A stretch of 56,086 bases of DNA from Secundilactobacillus similis DSM 23365 = JCM 2765 (GCF_001311075.1 NZ_BBAD01000014.1:1-56086); one strand, 5' to 3'. Shown: positions 38,150 through 48,150, numbered from the stretch's first letter. The notes: generated by a model not told the origin, from the letters alone. Program-made: numbers and translations.

Positions 38150-38182
38150 AAAAAACGCCACCCGCAAGCATGCAGGTGACGC
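38150..38182 (-). terminator. Terminator of pocR
   Basis: On the minus strand GCGTCACCTGC pairs with GCGGGTGGCG, followed by TTTTTTG. It lies about 40 bases past the pocR stop codon. Confidence 0.8.
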
Positions 38183-38221
38183 TAATTTCATATCTAAAGT
38201 GATATACAGAACCGCTACGAA

Positions 38222-39340
38222 CTAGTTTGGATTGGTCATGTAGGCGGTGTAGATCCACTGCACAACGGATTTGCCTTTCACGCTGACGGCGCTAGACGGA
38301 ATCGTTGGTTGTTTGCAGTCGATGGTGTAGATCCAGCCACGGGCACCCGTGGAATCGGCGAGGTTATCGATGTTGTTGATGTAGGGATAGCCGTTGACCG
38401 GTTGTGAGAAGTAGCTGATGTGGTTCTTTTGGAAGAAGCGTTTGGACACATCAAAAACAGTATCAGTTTCCTTCCAGGTCATGTCCCGGTGAATTGTGTA
38501 GATTTTTTGAATCGATGTGTTTTGGTGTCGATATTCGGAAGGGGTCAACCCAGTCCGTTGCTTAAAGATCTTGGTAAAGTAGCTGGTTTGCGAAAAACCA
38601 ATTTGGTTAGCAATGTAGTTGACCGGTAACTTGGTCAACGCTAATTTTTCACTGGCAATCGCAATTTTACGGTTGTTAACGTAATCGATAAAGTTAACAT
38701 CGAGTACCTTTTTGAAGATTCGGCTGAGGTAAGAGGGCGACAAGAAGACTTCTTGGGCGACCTTGGACAGTGAAATTGTCCGACGAATGTTCTTTTCGAT
38801 ATATTGAATGGATGCTTCGATACTTTGATGCACCCCTTCACCGTCTTCAGAGAAGGCCGAGGGTTCCGTTGTGAACCGGTTCATATCGGTTTTGACGGGC
38901 GTGGTTACTAAGGACTTATCATCTGATGAAGCTGACCGTAAAAAGGTATCAAAGTAGCGAATCTTTGAAAGTTGCTCCATATCAAGAGCGTCCCAAACTG
39001 AGACAGTGATATTAAACTGTGGTTCCAAGAGCTGGTTGAAAATGTTTTCCAAGTAGCTACGAGATAGGTAGATCCGTTGTTGCGACACGTCGATTGAATT
39101 GCAGATCACGAATCCCCAGAGTCGATGCTCAATCGTGACCGGAAAAATGGCGTAAACTTTGAGTCCATCTAAGTCGATGTGTTGTTGGACTTCTTCGATC
39201 CCCGTGTATAAAGTCCCATCTTTTAGAAGTTGCTCATCTAGCGTGTAAAAAACGGTTTCGATTTGTGTAATCCCTGAAAAAGTATCCACCGCACCGGCGA
39301 GGGTTCGGTAGTCTTCCTGTTTCAATGGATAACTGATCAT
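38222..39340 (-). CDS. pocR: AraC-family regulator PocR with C-terminal transcobalamin/DUF4430-like domain
   Basis: 372 residues. N-terminal ~110 residues: sensory domain of the PocR type (LWGFVICNSIDVSQQRIYLS), thought to sense glycerol/propanediol-like compounds. Residues ~175-272: AraC double HTH (ISLSKVAQEVFLSPSYLSRIF and VNYIANQIGFSQTSYFTKIF, ending TPSEYR). Residues ~283-368: an extra domain with TVFDVSKRFFQ, YPYINNIDNL, RGWIYTIDCKQP and VQWIYTAYM, resembling DUF4430 and the beta domain of intrinsic factor/transcobalamin. No signal peptide. ATG behind GGAGGTAGCAAT. Divergent from pduA, it probably activates pdu and perhaps cob. Cobalamin binding is inference. Confidence 0.88.
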   Translation of the reverse strand: MISYPLKQEDYRTLAGAVDTFSGITQIETVFYTLDEQLLKDGTLYTGIEEVQQHIDLDGLKVYAIFPVTIEHRLWGFVICNSIDVSQQRIYLSRSYLENIFNQLLEPQFNITVSVWDALDMEQLSKIRYFDTFLRSASSDDKSLVTTPVKTDMNRFTTEPSAFSEDGEGVHQSIEASIQYIEKNIRRTISLSKVAQEVFLSPSYLSRIFKKVLDVNFIDYVNNRKIAIASEKLALTKLPVNYIANQIGFSQTSYFTKIFKQRTGLTPSEYRHQNTSIQKIYTIHRDMTWKETDTVFDVSKRFFQKNHISYFSQPVNGYPYINNIDNLADSTGARGWIYTIDCKQPTIPSSAVSVKGKSVVQWIYTAYMTNPN

Positions 39341-39664
39341 ATTGCTACCTCCATGAATGACAAATACTTACTTAATGGAAGCGTTGTCACATTCGTTTGC
39401 CTTTAATTCTAGGATAAAAAAGTCCTAAATTCAAGGAAAGTTTCAAAAACTAGTACTATTTTGTACAATTGCTATTTTTTATTGTAAGCGTTTTCCATAT
39501 TTGTGTTTCGAAAAATTCACTTGATTAAAATATCACAAGGATTATCGCTTATACTGAAAGTGTTTTCAAAACCAATTGGAGATATTCCGGCATCAACGAA
39601 GAATCAAGTTTACTTGATAATTTAGTGAAATTGGGATAGTTCCAAATTTTAGGAGGAAGCTCTT
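39341..39664 (+). promoter_or_regulatory. pocR-pduA divergent control region with two cre sites
   Basis: 324 AT-rich bases. TGTAAGCGTTTTCC (39483-39496) and TGAAAGTGTTTTCA (39555-39568) fit the cre consensus. TATACT (39550-39555) is a good -10 with no -35 at normal distance, as expected for an activator-dependent promoter. The second cre abuts the -10, a position suited to CcpA repression. Confidence 0.6.
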
Positions 39665-39958
39665 ATGGATCAAGAGGCTTTAGGATTAATCGAAACAAAG
39701 GGTCTCGTTGCTTCAATCGAAGCTGCGGATGCTATGGTCAAGGCTGCCAACGTTAACTTGGTAGGTCAAGAAAAGATTGGTCACGGATTGGTTACGGTTA
39801 TGGTACGTGGTGACGTTGGTGCCGTTAAGGCTGCCGTTGACGCAGGGGTACAAGCTGCTGAAAACATTGGCGAAGTTTTATCTAACTACGTTATCCCACG
39901 TCCACATACTGACGTTGAAAAGATTCTCCCAAATCCTGATAAGTTATCAGCGGAATAA
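39665..39958 (+). CDS. pduA: Microcompartment hexameric shell protein PduA
   Basis: 97 residues, one BMC domain: [70 protein letters not shown] precedes the ATG. Forms hexamer facets whose pores pass diol/glycerol. Nearly identical over the core to PduJ at 46.65 kb. First gene of the pdu operon. Confidence 0.96.
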   Translation: MDQEALGLIETKGLVASIEAADAMVKAANVNLVGQEKIGHGLVTVMVRGDVGAVKAAVDAGVQAAENIGEVLSNYVIPRPHTDVEKILPNPDKLSAE

Positions 39959-40004
39959 TCAATTACTAGCAAATTGCTAGCTAGTTGATTTTGAGGGTGA
40001 GATT

Positions 40005-40829
40005 ATGAGCAATAAAAATGACGCGTTAGTTGAGCAAGTGATGCGTGAGCTCCTCAAAAAGGGTATCTCGCTAGATGACAAAAATCAGTCTAAATCATCG
40101 GGAGGATTTAAAATGAATGATTTTTTAAACTCTACTAGTGTCGTCCCTGAATTCGTTGGCACCCGAGAAATCGGTGACACGATCGGGATGTGCATTCCTA
40201 GTGTTGACCCAATGTTGTTGGATCAATTACACATTTCAAAACGTTACTCAGTTATTGGTGTTCTAAGTTCTCGTACCGGTGCCGGTCCGCATATCATGGC
40301 GGTCGACGAAGCGGTTAAGGCAACGAACACCGAAGTTATTGACATCGAATTACCTCGTGATACTAAGGGTGGCGCTGGTCACGGTTCCCTTATCTTGATC
40401 GGTGGTTACGATCCTTCAGATGTCCGTTCAGCTATCAACGTTGCACTTGATAACTTGAGCAAGACATTTGGCGATGTTTACGGTTCCGATGCTGGTCACT
40501 TGGAACTTCAATTTACTGCCCGTGCTGCCGGTGCATGTCACATGGCATTCGGCGCACCAGAAGGTAAGGCTTACGGATTAATCTGTGGTGCACCTGCTGG
40601 TATTGGTGTAGTTATGGCGGATACAGCTCTTAAGACTGCTGGTGTTGACGTTCTTGCGTTTGGTTCTCCTGCCCATGGCACGAGTTTTTCAAACGAAGGT
40701 ATGGTTCACATTAGTGGTGATTCTGGCGCCGTACGTCAAGCTGTTATCGCTGGTCGTGAAGTCGGCTTGAAGTTGTTAGCCTCAATGGGCGAAACACCTA
40801 CAAACGATTTCCCATCATACATCAAGTAG
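40005..40829 (+). CDS. pduB: Microcompartment trimeric shell protein PduB
   Basis: 274 residues. A 36-residue N-terminal extension (MSNKNDALVEQVMRELLKKG, an amphipathic tag) precedes the tandem-BMC body (VGTREIGDTIGMCIPSVDPM..). An internal ATG at 40113 with GGAGGATTTAAA gives the short form PduB'. Known in Salmonella: both forms are made, and the extension ties the shell to the enzyme core. Confidence 0.95.
   Translation: MSNKNDALVEQVMRELLKKGISLDDKNQSKSSGGFKMNDFLNSTSVVPEFVGTREIGDTIGMCIPSVDPMLLDQLHISKRYSVIGVLSSRTGAGPHIMAVDEAVKATNTEVIDIELPRDTKGGAGHGSLILIGGYDPSDVRSAINVALDNLSKTFGDVYGSDAGHLELQFTARAAGACHMAFGAPEGKAYGLICGAPAGIGVVMADTALKTAGVDVLAFGSPAHGTSFSNEGMVHISGDSGAVRQAVIAGREVGLKLLASMGETPTNDFPSYIK
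40101..40115 (+). promoter_or_regulatory. Internal ribosome site for PduB'
   Basis: GGAGGATTTAAAATG inside pduB. The ATG at 40113 begins codon 37 of pduB and is in frame. Strength and spacing equal those of true gene starts here, as for PduB/PduB' of Salmonella. Confidence 0.8.
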
Positions 40830-40850
40830 TAGCAGGAAGGAGGAAACACA

Positions 40851-42527
40851 TTGAAACGTCAAAAAAGATTTGAAAAATTAGAGCAACGCCCAGTTCACTT
40901 GGATGGTTTTGTTAAGAATTGGGACGCCGAAGGTTTAGTCGCAGAAAACGGTGTTAACGATCCAACACCAAGTATCAAGATTGAAAATGGTGTCGTTACT
41001 GAAATGGACGGCAAGACTGCCGATGAATTCGATTTAATCGATCAATACATTGCTAAGTACGGGGTTAACCTCGAAAAAGCTGAACAAGTGATCAACACCG
41101 ATTCATTGAAGATTGCTAACATGATGTGTGACCCTAACGTCTCACGTTCTGAAATCATCGAATTAACGACTGCGATGACCCCAGCCAAAGCCGCTGAAGT
41201 TATCAGCAAGTTGAACTTCGCTGAAGAAATCATGGCTGCTCAAAAGATGCGTCCACGTCGGACTCCTATGACGCAAGTGCACATCACAAACACTTTGGAT
41301 AACCCAGTTCTCTTGGCTGCCGATGCTGCCGAAGCTGCCCAACGTGGTGTTCCTGAACAAGAAACCACGCCAGCTATCGCACGTTTCGCACCAATGAACG
41401 CCATTGCCGTTATGGTCGGCGCTCAAACTGGTCGTCCTGGCGTTATCTCACAATGTTCTGTCGAAGAAGCATTGGAACTTTCAATGGGGATGCGTGGGTT
41501 TACCGCTTACGCCGAAACCATTTCCGTTTACGGGACTGACCGGGTCTTCACCGATGGTGATGATACGCCTTGGTCAAAAGGTTTCTTAGCTTCTTGCTAC
41601 GCTTCACGTGGGTTGAAGATGCGGTTCACTTCAGGTGCCGGTTCAGAAGTTATGATGGGTTACACGGAAGGTAAATCAATGCTTTACCTTGAAGCTCGTT
41701 GTATCTACATTACCAAGGCTTCTGGTGTTCAGGGTCTTCAAAACGGTGGTGTTAGTTGTATCGGGATGCCTGGTGCCGTTGTTGGCGGGATCAAAGAAGT
41801 CCTTGGTGAAAACTTACTATGTATGGCACTTGATCTAGAATGTGCTTCTGGTAACGACCAAGCCTTCTCTCACTCAGACATTCGTCGTACTGGCCGGATG
41901 ATTGGTCAATTCATCGCCGGGACCGACTACATTTCTTCTGGTTACGCTGCCGAAGAAAACATCGATAACACCTTCGCTGGTTCTAACATGGACGTTCTTG
42001 ATTACGATGATTACATTACGCTTGAACGTGATATGGCCGTTAACGGTGGTATCATGCCTCTTGAAGAAGAACAATCGATCAAGATCCGTAACAAAGCCGC
42101 TAAGGTTGTCCAAGCCGTATTTGAAGGCTTAGACTTACCAAAGATCACCGATGAAGAAGTCGAAGCTGCTACTTACGGTAGTGGATCAGTTGACATGCCA
42201 AAACGTGACCTTGTTCAAGATATGAAGGCTGCTCAAGGCTTGTTCGACCGCGACATCACTGTCATCGACATCGTCAAAGCATTGAACAACACTGAATACA
42301 AAGACGTTGCCGAATCTGTGCTTAAGTTAGCACAACAAAAGGTTACAGGTGACTACCTGCAAACTTCTGCTGTCTTTGAAGCTGGTTGGAAGTGTGTATC
42401 AGCCATCAACGATGCTAACGATTACGAAGGCCCAGGTACTGGTTACCGTGTATGGGAAGACGAAGACAAGTGGAACCGTTTGGAAAATGTTCCTTGGGCT
42501 TTGGATCCTCAAAAATTGGAATTCTAA
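40851..42527 (+). CDS. pduC: Glycerol/propanediol dehydratase large subunit
   Basis: 558 residues, intact. Coenzyme-B12-dependent dehydratase alpha subunit: RRTPMTQVHITNTLDNPVL, GYTEGKSMLYLEARCIY, QNGGVSCIGMPGAVVGGIKE and LECASGNDQAFSHSDIRRT carry substrate and cofactor contacts. It converts 1,2-propanediol to propanal or glycerol to 3-hydroxypropanal (reuterin). TTG start at 40851 behind AAGGAGGAAACACA. No own targeting tag; carried in by PduD. Confidence 0.96.
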   Translation: MKRQKRFEKLEQRPVHLDGFVKNWDAEGLVAENGVNDPTPSIKIENGVVTEMDGKTADEFDLIDQYIAKYGVNLEKAEQVINTDSLKIANMMCDPNVSRSEIIELTTAMTPAKAAEVISKLNFAEEIMAAQKMRPRRTPMTQVHITNTLDNPVLLAADAAEAAQRGVPEQETTPAIARFAPMNAIAVMVGAQTGRPGVISQCSVEEALELSMGMRGFTAYAETISVYGTDRVFTDGDDTPWSKGFLASCYASRGLKMRFTSGAGSEVMMGYTEGKSMLYLEARCIYITKASGVQGLQNGGVSCIGMPGAVVGGIKEVLGENLLCMALDLECASGNDQAFSHSDIRRTGRMIGQFIAGTDYISSGYAAEENIDNTFAGSNMDVLDYDDYITLERDMAVNGGIMPLEEEQSIKIRNKAAKVVQAVFEGLDLPKITDEEVEAATYGSGSVDMPKRDLVQDMKAAQGLFDRDITVIDIVKALNNTEYKDVAESVLKLAQQKVTGDYLQTSAVFEAGWKCVSAINDANDYEGPGTGYRVWEDEDKWNRLENVPWALDPQKLEF

Positions 42528-42555
42528 CCAGTAAGGTCGAAAGGAGGTAAGCACA

Positions 42556-43230
42556 GTGACAGAAATCGATGAAACATTACTCAGAAATATCATCAAAGGT
42601 GTGTTAAGTGAGGTAAGTAGCCAAGATACCCCAATTAATTTTGGAGGTGAAGCTGCTCCTAAGGCTGGTGCCGACACACCAAACTCATTGGACTGGTTCA
42701 AACACGAAGGCGTTGCTAAGCCAGGCTTATCAAAGGACGAAGTTGTGATCGCGGTTGCCCCTGCATTTGCAGAAGTTTTGACCCAAACCATGACTAAGAT
42801 CCAACACAAGGATGTCTTGCGTCAAATCATTGCCGGGATCGAAGAAGAAGGTCTTAAAGCTCGGGTTGTTAAAGTTTACCGGACTTCAGACGTTTCCTTC
42901 TGTGCCGCAGAAGCCGACAAATTATCTGGTTCTGGAATTTCAGTTGCCGTTCAATCAAAAGGTACTGCAATCATTCACCAAAAGGACCAAGCACCTTTGA
43001 ACAACTTGGAACTGTTCCCACAAGCACCAGTTATTACGCTTGAAACTTACCGTGCTGTTGGTAAGAACGCTGCGCAATACGCTAAGGGCATGTCTCCTAA
43101 CCCAGTGCCAACGGTCAACGACCAAATGGCTCGTGTTGCATACCAAGCACTTTCTGCTTTGATGCACATTAAGGAAACGAAACAAGTAGTTCTTGGGAAA
43201 CCAGCTGAAGAAATTTCAGTAACCTTTTAA
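42556..43230 (+). CDS. pduD: Glycerol/propanediol dehydratase medium subunit
   Basis: 224 residues. The N-terminal encapsulation helix [20 protein letters not shown] is followed by a Gly/Ala-rich linker and the beta-subunit body ([35 protein letters not shown]). GTG 42556 behind AAAGGAGGTAAGC. The tag directs the dehydratase complex into the shell. Confidence 0.95.
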   Translation: MTEIDETLLRNIIKGVLSEVSSQDTPINFGGEAAPKAGADTPNSLDWFKHEGVAKPGLSKDEVVIAVAPAFAEVLTQTMTKIQHKDVLRQIIAGIEEEGLKARVVKVYRTSDVSFCAAEADKLSGSGISVAVQSKGTAIIHQKDQAPLNNLELFPQAPVITLETYRAVGKNAAQYAKGMSPNPVPTVNDQMARVAYQALSALMHIKETKQVVLGKPAEEISVTF

Positions 43231-43248
43231 TTGAGGAGGATTTGAGAC

Positions 43249-43761
43249 ATGAGTGAAGTAGACGACTTAGTAGCTAAAATCGTGGGTCAGCTTCAAAGCG
43301 GTAACACTTCAAGTGCTACTACGGCTGCACCTGCCGCTTCTGGTAAGGAATTAGGTGGCGCTGACTACCCACTTTACCAAAAGCACCCAGATTTAATTAA
43401 GACTCCAACCGGCAAGAACGTTGACGAAATTACCATGAGCAACGTTGTTAACGGCAATATCACACCTAAGGATATGCGGATCACGCCAGATACGTTACGT
43501 TTGCAAGGTCAAATCGCAGCGAACGCCGGCCGTCCAGCTATCCAACGGAACTTCGAACGGGCTGCCGAATTAACCGGTATTCCTGATGATCGGGTTCTTG
43601 AATTATACGAAGAATTACGGCCATTCCGTTCAACTAAGCAAGGCTTGTTGGATACGGCTGCTGAATTGAAGAACAAGTACAACGCACCTATCTGTGCTGG
43701 CTGGTTCGAAGAAGCTGCTACCAACTACGAAAAGAACAAGAAGTTAAAGGGTGACAACTAA
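43249..43761 (+). CDS. pduE: Glycerol/propanediol dehydratase small subunit
   Basis: 170 residues. Short N-terminal tag MSEVDDLVAKIVGQLQSG, Ala/Ser linker, then DYPLYQKHPDLIKTPTGK, AGRPAIQRNFERAAELTGIPDD and LELYEELRPFRSTKQ. GAGGAGGATTTGAG ribosome site. Confidence 0.95.
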   Translation: MSEVDDLVAKIVGQLQSGNTSSATTAAPAASGKELGGADYPLYQKHPDLIKTPTGKNVDEITMSNVVNGNITPKDMRITPDTLRLQGQIAANAGRPAIQRNFERAAELTGIPDDRVLELYEELRPFRSTKQGLLDTAAELKNKYNAPICAGWFEEAATNYEKNKKLKGDN

Positions 43762-43783
43762 TTTTTAGTTAGGGGCTTTTAGT

Positions 43784-45613
43784 ATGACACGTGTAATTGG
43801 TGTTGATATTGGGAATTCCTCAACTGAAGTTGCTTTAGCTGATGTCACCGACAATGGTGAAGTAACGTTTATCAATTCTGGAATTGCCGAAACAACAGGC
43901 ATCAAAGGAACAAAACAAAACTTGATTGGTGTTAGAAATTCCATTAACCAAGTTTTGGAAAAGTCGCATATGGCCATCTCAGACGTGGATTTGATTCGGA
44001 TCAACGAAGCGACACCGGTTATCGGCGACGTTGCGATGGAAACTATCACTGAAACGGTGATTACCGAATCAACCATGATCGGTCATAACCCTGGGACCCT
44101 GGGGGCATCGGCACTGGTTCTGGTTACACGGTTGAATTAGTCAAGTTACTTCAAGAGAGCGATAAGTCTCGTCCATACATCGTCATCATCCCTAAGGAAG
44201 TTGACTTTGAGGACGCGGCCAAGCTGATCAATGCTTATCATGCATCTGGCTATAACGTCACCGCCGCATCCTGCAAAGCGATGACGGGGTGCTGATCAAC
44301 AACCGGTTGGATAAAAAGATTCCAATCGTTGATGAAGTTGGCCAGATCGATAAGGTGCCACTGGGCATGTTAGCCGCTGTTGAAGTTGCTGCACCTGGTA
44401 AGGTGATTGCACAACTCTCTAACCCATACGGGATTGCCACACTGTTCGACCTTTCATCTGAAGAAACGAAGAACATTGTGCCAGTTTCACGGGCCTTGAT
44501 CGGTAACCGTTCCGCGGTTGTCATCAAGACGCCAAAGGGGGACGTTAAGGCACGGGTCATCCCAGCTGGGAAGATCTTGATTAGCGGTCAACCTGGCGGT
44601 AGAGGCGAAGTGAACGTCGCCGCTGGTGCAGACGCCATCATGAAGAAGATCAATGAGTTTGACAACATCGCTGACATTGCCGGTGAGTCCGGTACCAACG
44701 TTGGTGGCATGCTCGAAAAAGTTCGTCAGACGATGGCCGAATTAACCGGTAAACAAAACAGTGAAATTGCCATTCAAGATTTATTGGCCGTTAACACCTC
44801 CGTACCCGTTACGGTTCGTGGTGGCTTAGCCGGTGAATTTTCAATGGAAGAAGCGGTCGGAATTGCCGCCATGGTTAAATCCGATCACTTACAAATGCAA
44901 CAAATTGCTGACTTGATTCAGGGTGAATTCCACGTTCCCGTTGAAATCGGGGGCGCCGAAGCTGAATCCGCTATTTTGGGAGCGTTGACAACGCCTGGGA
45001 CCACGAAACCAATTGCCATCTTGGACTTGGGGGCTGGTTCTACCGATGCGTCGATCATCAACCAAAAAGATGAAAAAGTCGCAATTCACTTGGCTGGGGC
45101 CGGTGACATGGTTACCATGATCATCAACTCTGAGCTTGGTTTGGAAGATCCTTACTTAGCCGAAGATATTAAAAAGTATCCGTTGGCTAAGGTGGATAAC
45201 CTGTTCCAACTTCGTCACGAAGATGGCGCAGTTCAATTCTTCGAGGATCCACTACCAGCTGAATTATTTGCGAGAGTTGTCGCAGTTAAGCCAGATGGTT
45301 ACGAACCACTACCAGGTAACTTGAGTATTGAAAAAGTTAAGATCGTTCGCCAGACCGCTAAGAAGCGGGTCTTCGTTACCAACGCGATTCGTTCACTGCA
45401 CACGTGAGCCCAACTGGTAACATCCGCGATATTCCATTCGTGGTTATCGTCGGTGGCTCAGCACTTGACTTTGAAATTCCACAACTCGTTACCGATGAAC
45501 TGTCGCACTACAACTTAGTTGCCGGCCGTGGGAACATTCGCGCCGTCGAAGGTCCTCGTAACGCCGTGGCAACCGGATTAATTCTTTCATATGCGAGTGA
45601 AAAGAGGGGATAG
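43784..45613 (+). CDS. pduG: Diol dehydratase reactivase large subunit, three frame breaks
   Basis: About 610 residues after repair; actin-like ATPase that removes damaged B12 from the dehydratase. TRVIGVDIGNSSTEVALAD holds the phosphate-binding motif; LDLGAGSTDASIIN and IVGGSALDFEIPQ follow. Breaks: ~44096 (ACCCTGGGGG needs a fourth C: P-G-T-P-G-G-I-G), ~44270 (GCCGCATCC needs one C: A-A-I-L-Q-S-D-D) and ~45395 (CTGCACACG needs one G: S-L-A-H-V-S-P). Three losses restore a frame length divisible by three only when all are repaired. Confidence 0.92.
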
Positions 45614-45615
45614 TT

Positions 45616-45966
45616 ATGGCAATTGATAAAGACCGGCCGACAATCATTATTGCTTGTCCAGCAGGTTCCAACGATCAACTCCCTGAAAAACTAAAACCAA
45701 TGTTGCTCGGCATTGAGGAAGAACAAATTCCGTATCAATTCACCGACATCGACAAACCAACCGCGGTTGAACGGGCGTATGACGCTTCCGTAATCTCCCG
45801 GTTGTCCGTCGGAATCGGCTTTGATGATGATCAGGTGATTGTTCACTACAAGAACCTGAAGCCCGACAGTCCACTGTTTAAAGTCGCTGAAACCGGCTAT
45901 GACGCAATTCGTAAAGTTGGCGCCAACGCGGCTCGACTGGTTAAGGGAGTACCATTCAAGAAGTAA
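45616..45966 (+). CDS. pduH: Diol dehydratase reactivase small subunit
   Basis: 116 residues: PTIIIACPAGSNDQLPEKLKP, LLGIEEEQIPYQF, SRLSVGIGFDDDQVIVHYKNL, ANAARLVKGVPFK. Partner of PduG that swaps with the dehydratase beta subunit. GAGGGGATAGTT ribosome site, two bases after pduG. Confidence 0.94.
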   Translation: MAIDKDRPTIIIACPAGSNDQLPEKLKPMLLGIEEEQIPYQFTDIDKPTAVERAYDASVISRLSVGIGFDDDQVIVHYKNLKPDSPLFKVAETGYDAIRKVGANAARLVKGVPFKK

Positions 45967-45983
45967 GGACAGGTGAGGGTTTT

Positions 45984-46637
45984 ATGCAATCAGAATCAAT
46001 TGGCTACCTTGAAGTCGAAGGACTTCCTGGCGCAATTGTTGCTGCTGATCGAATGCTTAAAACTGCTAATGTCAGTCTCCGGTATGTTGAAAATACCAAG
46101 GGTGGCGGCTGGATCACCGTCTCAGTTGTGGGCGACGTTGCTGCAGTTAATGCGGCGATCGACGCCGGCAAGGGCGAATTGGGCGATCACGTGTATTGCT
46201 CAACCGTCATTGCCAGACCCGCACCAGGCATCGATACCTTAGGGAAAAACGATGCCATTAAGGGCGCGCAATCGAATAATGACGGACCAGATGATCCTCA
46301 AGGGCCAGATGACCCACAAGGACCTCAAGGACCCGATGATGACGATCCTACCGAACCTGATGGACCATTAGCCTCATCAACGGATGCAGCGCCGACAGGG
46401 TCTGTCGACGACAACAAAGGCGCTAATGCAGCGCCTTTGTCTGTTAACGGAGATGACAAAGGAACTACTGAGCAAGCAGCACCAAAACAAGACGCAAAAA
46501 CAACTGCTAAACCAGTTGCCAAAAAGAAAAAAGCAACGTGTAACCTCTGTGGTGATCCCGATTGCCCACGCAAGTTAGGCGAACCACGTAAAAAGTGTAT
46601 TCACTACGCTGAATTAGAAGGCAAGAAGAAGAAATAG
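45984..46637 (+). CDS. pduK: Shell protein PduK: BMC domain, acidic Pro/Gly linker, Cys motif
   Basis: 217 residues. N-terminal BMC domain (~1-90: [21 protein letters not shown]..). Then a ~100-residue disordered region with a collagen-like acidic stretch ([20 protein letters not shown]), then a Lys-rich part and a C-terminal [20 protein letters not shown] motif (four Cys). Salmonella PduK also ends in a Cys cluster proposed to bind Fe-S; zinc is another option here. ATG 45984 behind GGTGAGGG. Confidence 0.92.
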   Translation: MQSESIGYLEVEGLPGAIVAADRMLKTANVSLRYVENTKGGGWITVSVVGDVAAVNAAIDAGKGELGDHVYCSTVIARPAPGIDTLGKNDAIKGAQSNNDGPDDPQGPDDPQGPQGPDDDDPTEPDGPLASSTDAAPTGSVDDNKGANAAPLSVNGDDKGTTEQAAPKQDAKTTAKPVAKKKKATCNLCGDPDCPRKLGEPRKKCIHYAELEGKKKK

Positions 46638-46650
46638 GAGGAATTTTATT

Positions 46651-46926
46651 ATGAACAACGCATTAGGAATGATTGAAACCAAGGGTCTCGTCGCATCTAT
46701 CGAAGCAGCCGATGCAATGGTTAAAGCCGCTAACGTTGAAATGGTTGGCCAAGAAAAGATCGGTTCAGGTCTTGTAACTGTTATGGTTCGTGGTGATGTT
46801 GGTGCCGTTAAAGCATCCGTTGACGCCGGCGTACAAGCTGCCGAAAACATTGGCGAAGTCTTAACTTCATTCGTTATTCCTCGTCCACACGCTGAAGTCG
46901 AAGCTATTTTACCAGAAAAGAAATAA
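46651..46926 (+). CDS. pduJ: Microcompartment hexameric shell protein PduJ
   Basis: 91 residues. The BMC core is nearly the same as PduA ([33 protein letters not shown]) with a shorter tail and SG in place of HG at the pore-side loop ([10 protein letters not shown]). AGGAGG six to twelve bases before the ATG. Confidence 0.95.
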   Translation: MNNALGMIETKGLVASIEAADAMVKAANVEMVGQEKIGSGLVTVMVRGDVGAVKASVDAGVQAAENIGEVLTSFVIPRPHAEVEAILPEKK

Positions 46927-46958
46927 TTTATAATTCAACAAAGGATGGTTGTTAATTT

Positions 46959-47617
46959 ATGGAATTAACAGAAGAGAAACTCAGACAGATCATTAAGAAA
47001 GTCATTCAAGAACAAACCGGTCAGGCATCTGATCCGCACCGCGTTCAAGTGAGTGTTTCTAACCATCATATTCATTTAACTGAAGACGACTTTAAGACGT
47101 TGTTCCCAGGCCAAAAGATGACACCATTCAAGCCATTGAAGCAACCTAAAGAATTTGCTTCAACTAGCGTGGCTGATGTTGTTGGGCCTAACGGTAAAAT
47201 TTCTCACGTGCGGGTGCTTGGCCCATGCCGGTCACACTCACAAGTTGAAATTTCACGCTCCGAAGCCATCGCAATTGGGTTGATGCACCAATTCGTTTGT
47301 CCGGTCACTTGGATGGTGCGCCTAGCGTTAAGCTAGTTACGCCAGACGGTGAAGTTACCGTGCAAGGGGTTATCGTAGCAAAGCGTCACATTCACATGAG
47401 TAATGATGATGCTGCTAAGTTGGGTGTTAAGTTGGGTGACTTGGTTTCAGTTGAAATCAAGACGCCAGACCGTTGCACCATCTACAACGACGTGGTTGCA
47501 CGTCCTCGTGAAGACTTTGTGGAAGAAATGCACATTGACACTGACGAAGCAAGTGCTGCAAACGTCGGGATGGGTGCCCCAACATTCGGTCGGATCATCG
47601 TTCCCGAAAAAAAGTAA
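46959..47617 (+). CDS. pduL: Phosphotransacylase PduL, frame broken
   Basis: Converts propionyl-CoA/3-hydroxypropionyl-CoA to the acyl phosphate and recycles CoA inside the shell; about 219 residues. N-terminal tag MELTEEKLRQIIKKVIQEQ. Zinc-binding His motifs VSVSNHHIHLT and VIVAKRHIHMS in the two beta-barrel halves. The break at ~47283 (GGGTTGATGC needs one A) restores G-L-N-A-P-I-R-L-S-G-H-L-D-G. Confidence 0.93.
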
Positions 47618-47637
47618 TCGTCAGTAAATGAAGGTTG

Positions 47638-48150
47638 GTGGCCAAATTGGATCATATTATTGAGCAAGTACTGGCTAAGATCAAGCAGCGCGAACACCAA
47701 TCTTACGAAGTTGATTATCACAATCAGGGCTTACCGCCTGATGAACAAGTGTACACGGAATATGGCAACATCGCGATCAACGATGTGACCATTGAACTGT
47801 TACTTGAGCTGTACCGGGTCAACGTTAATGACCCGTGGACACGCTGGATCTTGCAAGGGATTAGCTTTCAAGAGAACTTTACGTTCCACATTAGCCAGTA
47901 TATGATCAAGTTTATTCCTAAGAAGATGCTGTTAGATTGGCCAGTGACATTTGTTGTTGATAAAGAACATCCCGTGTTTTCGTTTTACCAGAAGTCTGTT
48001 AGCAGACAAGATTTAGCAGCTATACCGGATCAGTCAATTGTGGTGGTCACACCGACCCAAAAATTGACAACGGAAGCTAAGGAAGTTAGCCAATATAAAC
48101 AGCTGACAATAAAGATTAGGACTGATGAAGATTGTATATGGCAAAAGTAG
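47638..48150 (+). CDS. pduM: PduM-like microcompartment assembly protein
   Basis: 170 residues. LDHIIEQVLAKIKQREHQ at the N-terminus resembles an encapsulation helix. The rest (INDVTIELLLELYRVNVNDPW, GISFQENFTFHISQYMIKFIP) fits PduM, which is needed for shell integrity in Salmonella but whose activity is unknown. GTG 47638 assumed; TTG 47635 and TTG 47647 are alternatives with AAGG close upstream. Overlaps pduN. Confidence 0.75.
   Translation: MAKLDHIIEQVLAKIKQREHQSYEVDYHNQGLPPDEQVYTEYGNIAINDVTIELLLELYRVNVNDPWTRWILQGISFQENFTFHISQYMIKFIPKKMLLDWPVTFVVDKEHPVFSFYQKSVSRQDLAAIPDQSIVVVTPTQKLTTEAKEVSQYKQLTIKIRTDEDCIWQK

Noticed and set aside
37989-38258. Open frames of ~60-90 codons in repeat A4 and the matching ones in A5
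   Set aside because: They recur only because the repeat recurs; no ribosome site, no protein-like features.
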